From Lagopus muta (Eukaryota > Chordata > Aves > Galliformes > Phasianidae): 64,000 bases of DNA. Position 1 is the first letter of the stretch. Each line of letters begins with the position of its first letter. The notes under the pieces were generated by a model. That model did no database searches, was not told the DNA's origin, and was given only the letters and a program-made list of their open reading frames with translations. The stretch covers positions 23,659,001-23,723,000 of the forward strand of contig NC_064437.1 in assembly GCF_023343835.1 (NCBI RefSeq). Direction: 5' to 3'. Below are positions 62,101 to 64,000 of the stretch, one piece after another. The translations under genes and the position numbers were made by a program.

Positions 62101-64000
62101 AGCAGGTCCAGAAAAGCCCTTTTCTCTGTCCTCCTACATTTCCTCTGTACCTTCTCTTACTGGAACCAAATGTCTCTTCACTGTCAACTGACCCCAAAAT
62201 GATTAAGTCATATCCACCACCAGTGCCCTCAGTACCAACAAAAGCAAAAGCTGTCTGTTTCCACCGTAACAAAAGAACAAGGCCTGTAAACCTGCAAGCG
62301 TGAGAATGAAGATTCTGCTCTAAGATATGAATGGCAAAAAGCAAGATGAATGTACATACAAGGTGGTCTTTGGCACTGTTATTAAGACTCTAGGTCCTAT
62401 TTTGTAAACATTTTAAAAGCAGCACCATGGTTATCATCAGTTTTGCTTAGGTTACCAATTCCTCAATTCAGTCTCTACATTCCTTTTGAGAGATGCATTC
62501 ACTTGTGTCCTGCTCCTTCTGCTCAGTGGTCTCCCCACTATGTTATCTGCCAGTCTGGTGTTATTTATGCACATCAGCTTTTCTACTCTCAAATCAAATA
62601 GCTATTCCAAAAGTTTAAAAGGACTTTTTAGTGCCAAGAATTTGAAAACAGGAATTGAACAAGACTCCAGAGATGCTAGTATGTAAGATAAAAACAACAA
62701 CATCTCATTTTTTATTTAAAATAATTGAAGTAATACCAAGAGCTAATACATAATGGAAGATGAACCATAAATATACTGTTTTTATAGCATAACAATCTAA
62801 CCCATGCCAACTAAGATAACCGTAAGCAAGTAAGGCTTATGTTGACATTTTGAATACAGTCTTGCTATCAGTAACTTGCCTGTGATAAAGGAGAAAGCTC
62901 TGATTTTACTATGTAGACAAGATATATACTGATGCATGACTGTCTCTACCTAACAAAAGCATTCCAACATACTTAGTCTCAAATGATACTTACCTTTCAA
63001 AAAAAAAAATTAAAAAAAAAAACACATTATATATAGTAAATGGGCTAAGAAAAGACATCTATTTCAAACCCAAGAAAGTTTGACAGTCAGAAGAGTTGCC
63101 AGACTTTACCTGGATGAATAGGAGGCATATCCATTGCAGGCCTTCCTGACATCATTCGTGGGTCCATGTAAGACTGCATCATAAGCCACCGTGGATCAAA
63201 ACCCATTGAAGCCAAATGCTGTGGATGTGGTTGCATTGGTTGGTAAAGAGGTCTATGCTGGGGAGGAGGGACAGGGCCACTAGAAGGCTGTGAGGGAGCA
63301 GACTGTGGAATTACACCTTGTTGCTGTTGCTGCCACTGCTGCTGTTTCATTTGCTCCTGAATAATAGAAAATAGCATTATAGGACTTTACATTACAATGA
63401 AGACTTGAGCAGAATTATAATAACCCCTGGAAACAAGGATTGCAGTCACCTCTGGGATACTAAACATTTTGAAAATTCATCACAAACAAACCAGAATAAA
63501 CGAGGAGAAAAGGGGGAGGAGATGGGAGAAGACTGTACAATTTAAAATAGCTATAGTTTTGCTAGTGTTCAGCTGAGATACAGAACAATCTATACTTTGT
63601 TCATGCTGTGACCAGTGCTCTTCAGACCATAGAAACTGAATGCAGAATACATTTGCGAGTGCCACAGCCTTTAACGTAAAGCTGAAGAAAGAATGATTGT
63701 CAGATCTCTCTGACTGCACAAGTATCCACAGGGTAATGCTCTACTTCTGGTAACTGATGCCAATAGCAGCCAGTTTTAGAAGCCTCTCTTGTCTTCTGCT
63801 CACTTGTGTACTTTGCAAGTGATGGGAGGTGCTCCCAACAAAACCAATTCAGCCAATACAATATTACAGAAGCTGGAAACCAATAACTTAGATTTCCCCC
63901 GCCCCTAAATAGTCACATTCTTACTCAGAATGAAGCAGAAGACATTGCGTTATTCTTCCTTTTAGCAAGCAAGTTGGTTACCTGCTGCCTCTGAAATCTC
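25888..64000 (-). CDS. PRRC2C: PRRC2C (proline-rich coiled-coil 2C; BAT2-like), C-terminal two thirds, 23 exons, gene runs off the right edge
   Basis: PRRC2 proteins are large, mostly disordered cytoplasmic RNA-associated proteins linked to stress granules and translation initiation. Minus-strand exons: 63982-64000 (cut by the edge), 63110-63356, 61819-62032, 58658-61021, 57268-57476, 56723-56877, 56143-56473, 55565-55650, 54639-54827, 50653-50904, 45518-45604, 43724-43825, 39478-39691, 38302-38505, 37534-37646, 37108-37244, 34998-35232, 34421-34528, 33044-33262, 31144-31247, 29357-29483, 28355-28591, 25888-26145. Phases close across all junctions, giving about 2,069 residues; the human protein is roughly 2,900. 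Landmarks include [10 protein letters not shown], an RG-rich block, [70 protein letters not shown]-type blocks, [12 protein letters not shown] and the end [20 protein letters not shown]. Each aligns by eye to remembered human PRRC2C in the same order. It converges on MYOC. Confidence 0.96.
26146..28354. other. PRRC2C last intron
   Basis: A 2.2-kb intron. Nothing beyond splice signals is recognised; no repeat family was identified. Confidence 0.65.
29218..29242. repeat. Poly-T tract in a PRRC2C intron
   Basis: A run of about two dozen T on the plus strand (A-run in the gene sense) lies just past the 29357-29483 exon, in the intron on its downstream side. It has no attached retroelement body and is best read as a simple homopolymer, or the tail of an eroded insertion. 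Confidence 0.8.
29484..33043. other. PRRC2C introns around the 31144-31247 exon
   Basis: Two introns (29484-31143 and 31248-33043) flank the 104-nt exon that begins [20 protein letters not shown]. No other gene or clear repeat is seen in them. Confidence 0.65.
33366..33416 (-). mobile_element. Short CR1 3'-end relic
   Basis: The plus strand has GGAATCAGAGTAGTTTGGGC, then TGGAAGGGATCTTAAAGATC, the reverse complement of the last bases of a CR1. Only about 50 bases survive, 100 bases upstream (in the gene sense) of the 33044-33262 exon. Confidence 0.65.
35233..37107. other. PRRC2C intron, 1.9 kb
   Basis: AT-rich intron between exons 37108-37244 and 34998-35232. No feature is recognised apart from short homopolymer runs. 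Confidence 0.65.
39692..43723. other. PRRC2C intron, 4.0 kb
   Basis: This separates the exon encoding [14 protein letters not shown] from the exon encoding [12 protein letters not shown]. It contains A-runs near 43390-43430 and a small imperfect tandem repeat of AAAGGTGTAAAG near 41857-41885. No gene or known transposon was identified. Confidence 0.65.
45605..50652. other. PRRC2C intron, 5.0 kb
   Basis: Large AT-rich intron. It contains a direct duplication of a 14-bp unit, TACGTGTATACAT(A/G), at 49093-49120. No gene, RNA or transposon that I can support. Confidence 0.65.
50905..54638. other. PRRC2C intron, 3.7 kb, carrying a large CR1
   Basis: Intron between exons 54639-54827 and 50653-50904. 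About a third of it is the CR1 element at about 51975-53156, in antisense to PRRC2C. The remainder is AT-rich without recognised features. Confidence 0.7.
51975..53156 (+). mobile_element. CR1 LINE, 5'-truncated, with RT remnant and intact 3' end
   Basis: Sense on the plus strand, antisense to PRRC2C. It starts within the reverse-transcriptase region ([20 protein letters not shown]) and passes [20 protein letters not shown] and the catalytic-type [10 protein letters not shown]. It then runs through the C-terminal ORF2 region ([13 protein letters not shown] and a following [16 protein letters not shown]-like stretch) to the CR1 3' UTR, ending TTGTGATTCTATGATCTGGG. The reading frame is interrupted several times, so the copy is dead. 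At nearly 1.2 kb it is the longest CR1 in the window. The left boundary is uncertain by about 30 bases. Confidence 0.95.
56143..56473 (-). CDS. PRRC2C: PRRC2C Gln/Ala-rich low-complexity exon
   Basis: 110 codons: it opens [20 protein letters not shown] and RFAKK, followed by a glutamine run, an alanine run and Gln-Ala repeats (QAQAQAQ), then Pro/Gln-rich sequence. It ends [20 protein letters not shown]. The two ends are conserved in the family and the middle varies in length. Cysteine appears inside the low-complexity part. Confidence 0.93.
58658..61021 (-). CDS. PRRC2C: PRRC2C giant exon (788 codons)
   Basis: A single open exon of 2,364 nt, bounded by TTAG acceptor and GTGAGTA donor. Order of features in the protein: acidic/Ser-rich start after [10 protein letters not shown]; a highly charged helix [20 protein letters not shown]; a Pro/Gln-rich segment ([20 protein letters not shown]); [20 protein letters not shown], leading into an RG/RGG and Tyr-rich block (plus-strand about 59780-59890), a likely RNA-binding and methylation target; a Ser/Asp-rich stretch ending [55 protein letters not shown]; and the closing [10 protein letters not shown]. 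All blocks follow known PRRC2C order. Confidence 0.96.
61022..63109. other. PRRC2C introns around the 61819-62032 exon
   Basis: Two AT-rich introns (61022-61818 and 62033-63109) with the 214-nt exon encoding [20 protein letters not shown] between them. Short A-runs at about 63000-63020; nothing else recognised. Confidence 0.65.
63357..63981. other. PRRC2C intron next to the right window edge
   Basis: This separates the Gln-rich exon starting [10 protein letters not shown] from the partial exon 63982-64000, which reads RFQRQQ in the sense strand. No other feature is seen. Confidence 0.65.

Overview
The window looks like bird nuclear DNA. It carries several CR1 (chicken repeat 1) LINE fragments, including their diagnostic 3' ends and reverse-transcriptase remnants. 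Its genes are intron-split vertebrate orthologues with compact introns and GC-rich CpG-island promoters. I cannot fix the species from sequence alone. No bacterial, viral, CRISPR, tRNA or rRNA feature was found.

Layout, left to right. (1) 312-2073, minus strand: the first five coding exons of ITPA (inosine triphosphate pyrophosphatase). The rest of the gene lies off the left edge, and its promoter sits in a CpG island at about 1.5-2.4 kb. (2) About 2.1-6.5 kb: intergenic DNA and VAMP4 3' UTR, with one CR1 tail. (3) 6583-17757, minus strand: a complete seven-coding-exon VAMP4 (141 aa, an R-SNARE of the trans-Golgi network and endosomes). Its long intron 3 holds a perfect 28-bp hairpin and a CR1 RT scrap; intron 2 holds a CR1 tail. 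(4) 17.76-18.49 kb: a GC-rich divergent promoter shared with MYOC. (5) 18489-20485, plus strand: a complete, very compact three-exon MYOC (myocilin, 467 aa, secreted olfactomedin-domain protein) with a TATA box and a clear AATAAA. (6) 21155-22041, plus strand: a candidate small two-exon coding gene that I do not recognise. (7) 22.05-24.2 kb: intergenic, with a CR1 tail. (8) 24.25-64 kb, minus strand: the 3' UTR and 23 exons, the 5'-most one cut by the window edge, of PRRC2C. These give about 2,070 residues of the C-terminal two thirds of this large RNA-associated proline-rich coiled-coil protein. The exon model closes in frame across all 22 junctions.

The genes do not form a common pathway. 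They are ordinary syntenic neighbours: PRRC2C-MYOC-VAMP4 is also the order on human 1q24, as I recall it. ITPA next to VAMP4, and the apparent inversion of VAMP4 relative to human, are notable for synteny. The best candidates for something undescribed are the two-exon gene just downstream of MYOC and the perfect hairpin in VAMP4 intron 3.
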